Of a stretch of 64,000 nt of DNA, positions 63,637-64,000 are shown one piece after another. Positions within the stretch are counted from its first letter, which is position 1, and each line of letters begins with the position of its first letter. The translations under genes were made by a program, and so were the position numbers. Below the pieces are notes generated by a model. That model did no database searches. It was not told the DNA's origin and saw only the letters and a program-made list of their open reading frames with translations. Source of the DNA: Streptomyces sp. NBC_01276 (GTDB taxonomy: Bacteria; Actinomycetota; Actinomycetes; Streptomycetales; Streptomycetaceae). The stretch is from positions 2,728,001 to 2,792,000 of the forward strand of contig NZ_CP108442.1 of assembly GCF_041435355.1 (NCBI RefSeq), written 5' to 3'.

Positions 63637-64000
63637 GTGACGCACGCACTCCCTGGTTACCTTTGCCCCGAGGACGGCACGCGCGCGGACGTGCGGACCG
63701 CGCCGTGGTGCTGCCCCCTGTGCGGAGGTCCGTGGGACCTCGACTTCACGCCCGATCCGGCCGCCCCGCTGGAACCGGCGGCCGGTCCCCCCTCCCTGTG
63801 GCGGTACGCGCCCGTACTGCCGCTGCCGGGGGCGTTCTCCGTCTCCCTCGCGGAGGGGCACACTCCGATGGTCCCGCTCGCGGAGCGGATTCACGCCAAA
63901 CTCGACTACCTGATGCCGACGTTGTCCTTCAAGGACCGGGGCGCGGTGATGCTCGCCGAACTGGCCCGGCGACTGGGTCCCGAGCGGGTGATCGCGGACA
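63637..64000 (+). CDS. PLP-dependent threonine-synthase-like enzyme (3' end beyond window)
   Basis: 121 codons visible from GTG 63637 with AGGTGG 7 bases upstream. An N-terminal zinc ribbon-like part (LCPEDG, CCPLCG) precedes the fold-type II core with the PLP lysine in LSFKDRG, preceded by SLAEGHTPMV. This matches threonine-synthase/cysteate-synthase-like enzymes. It is divergent from the protease gene; the window ends at 64000, so the class cannot be settled. Confidence 0.75.
   Translation, partial: MTHALPGYLCPEDGTRADVRTAPWCCPLCGGPWDLDFTPDPAAPLEPAAGPPSLWRYAPVLPLPGAFSVSLAEGHTPMVPLAERIHAKLDYLMPTLSFKDRGAVMLAELARRLGPERVIAD

Overview
The window is chromosomal DNA from a Streptomyces or close relative. 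The signs are very high GC with strong third-position bias, frequent GTG/TTG starts, long GC-rich intergenic hairpins, a mycothiol gene (mshB), Streptomyces-type SpoIIE/HATPase regulators, TatB, and duplicated peptide ABC operons. I see no rRNA, tRNA, CRISPR array, prophage or insertion sequence. Calls rest on reading the sequence and recalling protein families; no database search was run.

Layout. 1-7.1 kb: a DUF1003 membrane protein, Mrp, a hypothetical protein, then tatB, htrA, a zinc anti-sigma gene and an ECF sigma gene on the minus strand, with a divergent O-methyltransferase. This is the cell-envelope stress cluster known from mycobacteria as sigE-rseA-htrA-tatB-mrp. 7.3-12.5 kb: a DUF3117 protein, an enoyl-CoA hydratase, tag, a DivIVA-like protein, a folP2-type gene, a LOG-family gene and dapE. 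12.6-17.7 kb: two secreted proteins, dapC, a 7Fe ferredoxin, a GNAT protein and a transglutaminase-like protein. 17.7-21.2 kb: an ABC-2 exporter operon with its own DesK/DesR-like two-component pair. 21.4-25.2 kb: a PG-binding membrane protein, a DUF6113 protein, mshB and a small membrane protein. 25.6-38.1 kb: two complete paralogous dpp/opp-type peptide ABC operons, separated by one GNAT gene. 38.6-43.2 kb: typA and an LpqW-like lipoprotein gene.

43.5-47.4 kb: a small coiled-coil protein and a three-gene succinate dehydrogenase/fumarate reductase operon. 47.4-53.9 kb: a Ser/Thr kinase with a PQQ domain, a TPM-domain membrane protein and PspA, read as a membrane-stress unit. 54.2-58.2 kb: a multidomain SpoIIE phosphatase, an RsbW-like kinase, a NUDIX hydrolase and a lone SPOR-domain protein. 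58.3-61.9 kb: a probable pseudogene, a GntR regulator, a DUF4190/septum-formation protein and a HAD-like gene whose 3' end looks lost. 61.8-64 kb: a secreted subtilisin and the 5' part of a PLP-dependent threonine-synthase-like gene.

The dominant theme is an old actinobacterial core. Most genes between 0.7 and 43 kb have counterparts in the same neighbourhood of the Mycobacterium tuberculosis chromosome (typA, lpqW, mshB, fdxC, dapC, dapE, LOG, folP2, tag, O-methyltransferase, sigE, rseA, htrA, tatB, mrp). The dpp operons, the ABC/two-component operon and the PG-binding gene are then lineage-specific additions. The most useful observations are an ECF-type promoter in front of the sigma gene, an apparent AUU start in the O-methyltransferase, a triple half-site operator before the ABC/two-component operon, base-identical tracts between the two dpp operons, the kinase-TPM-PspA cluster, and a T-arm-like hairpin at the broken 3' end of the HAD gene.
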